A stretch of DNA of 30,093 bases from Priapulus caudatus (lineage: Eukaryota > Priapulida > Priapulimorpha > Priapulimorphida > Priapulidae). Positions 29,976 through 30,093 of this stretch are shown in pieces; the first letter of the stretch is position 1, and the number at the start of each line of letters is the position of its first letter. A program made the translations under genes and the position numbers. The notes under the pieces are model-generated. The model was not told the origin of the DNA. It ran no database searches and worked only from the letters and a program-made list of their open reading frames with translations. Location of the stretch: positions 82,577 to 112,669 of the forward strand of contig NW_014577653.1 in the NCBI RefSeq assembly GCF_000485595.1. Reading direction: 5' to 3'.

Positions 29976-30093
29976 AATTAGCCACATTTTCGCTCGTTTA
30001 GTAGCACATTCAGCTGCTACATTCCTTGCACATTTTTTCCGGCGACATTCTTTGCACCATGTCCGCGCGACCTCCTCCCACCATCATTCTGCA
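29976..30093. repeat. Short degenerate ACATTC repeats at the window end
   Basis: TAGCACATTCAGC, GCTACATTCCTTGCACATTT and GCGACATTCTTTGCACCATG follow one another at a loose spacing of about 17-27 bases. The feature continues past the window. Confidence 0.5.

Noticed and set aside
29595-29981. Proline/serine-rich protein
   Set aside because: Low-complexity reading of the CT-rich minisatellite.
1-30093. tRNA, rRNA or other structured RNA genes
   Set aside because: Scanned by eye for tRNA A/B-box patterns and conserved rRNA segments; none seen. A covariance-model search would be needed to be certain.

Overview
The window is nuclear DNA of an animal, most likely a marine invertebrate; phylum cannot be fixed from the sequence. 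Evidence: three protein genes split by GT-AG introns (PA28-gamma proteasome activator, lariat debranching enzyme, EndoU ribonuclease), short degenerate tracts of the animal-type telomere repeat TTAGGG, a decayed non-LTR retrotransposon and many small DNA-transposon derivatives. There is no bacterial-style gene packing, and I found no tRNA, rRNA or CRISPR array.

Layout. 1-1205: microsatellites (GA, CAGA/GACGG, CA, then GACGG/GACT). 1662-4476, plus strand: the last five coding exons of a PSME3-like gene; its N-terminal third is not in the window. 6600-12595, minus strand: a complete eight-exon DBR1 gene, 585 residues, with all metal-ligand residues in place. It converges on PSME3; the gap holds a 400-bp hAT-like MITE. 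The introns of both genes carry further small elements. 12946-22698: a roughly 10-kb nest of inverted repeats, foldback elements, interstitial telomere-like tracts and a frameshifted reverse-transcriptase fragment; no host gene is recognisable there. 23116-26789, plus strand: seven exons of an EndoU (XendoU-family) gene covering the whole catalytic domain; its first coding exon is unresolved. 26790-30093: a hAT transposase C-terminal remnant, a possible orphan exon, AT-rich hairpins, two adjoining 21-bp tandem arrays and a CT-rich minisatellite.

DBR1 and EndoU are both RNA-processing phosphodiesterases and PSME3 is a nuclear proteasome cap. Nothing in the sequence shows that the three act together; they have separate orientations and separate surroundings.

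The most unusual material is the repeat architecture: (a) three dispersed elements that share a palindromic end, a CGTCCGTC-rich zone and, at the other end, GCGCCATCT; (b) a 759-bp foldback element with equal 322-bp arms inside a larger 1.3-kb palindrome, with a third single arm lying against the reverse-transcriptase fragment; (c) a telomere-like tract bracketed by a perfect 28-bp inverted repeat; (d) a MITE between two perfect 26-bp direct repeats that may also supply the DBR1 poly(A) signal. Exon boundaries were derived by hand from frame, splice consensus and family similarity; no database search was possible.
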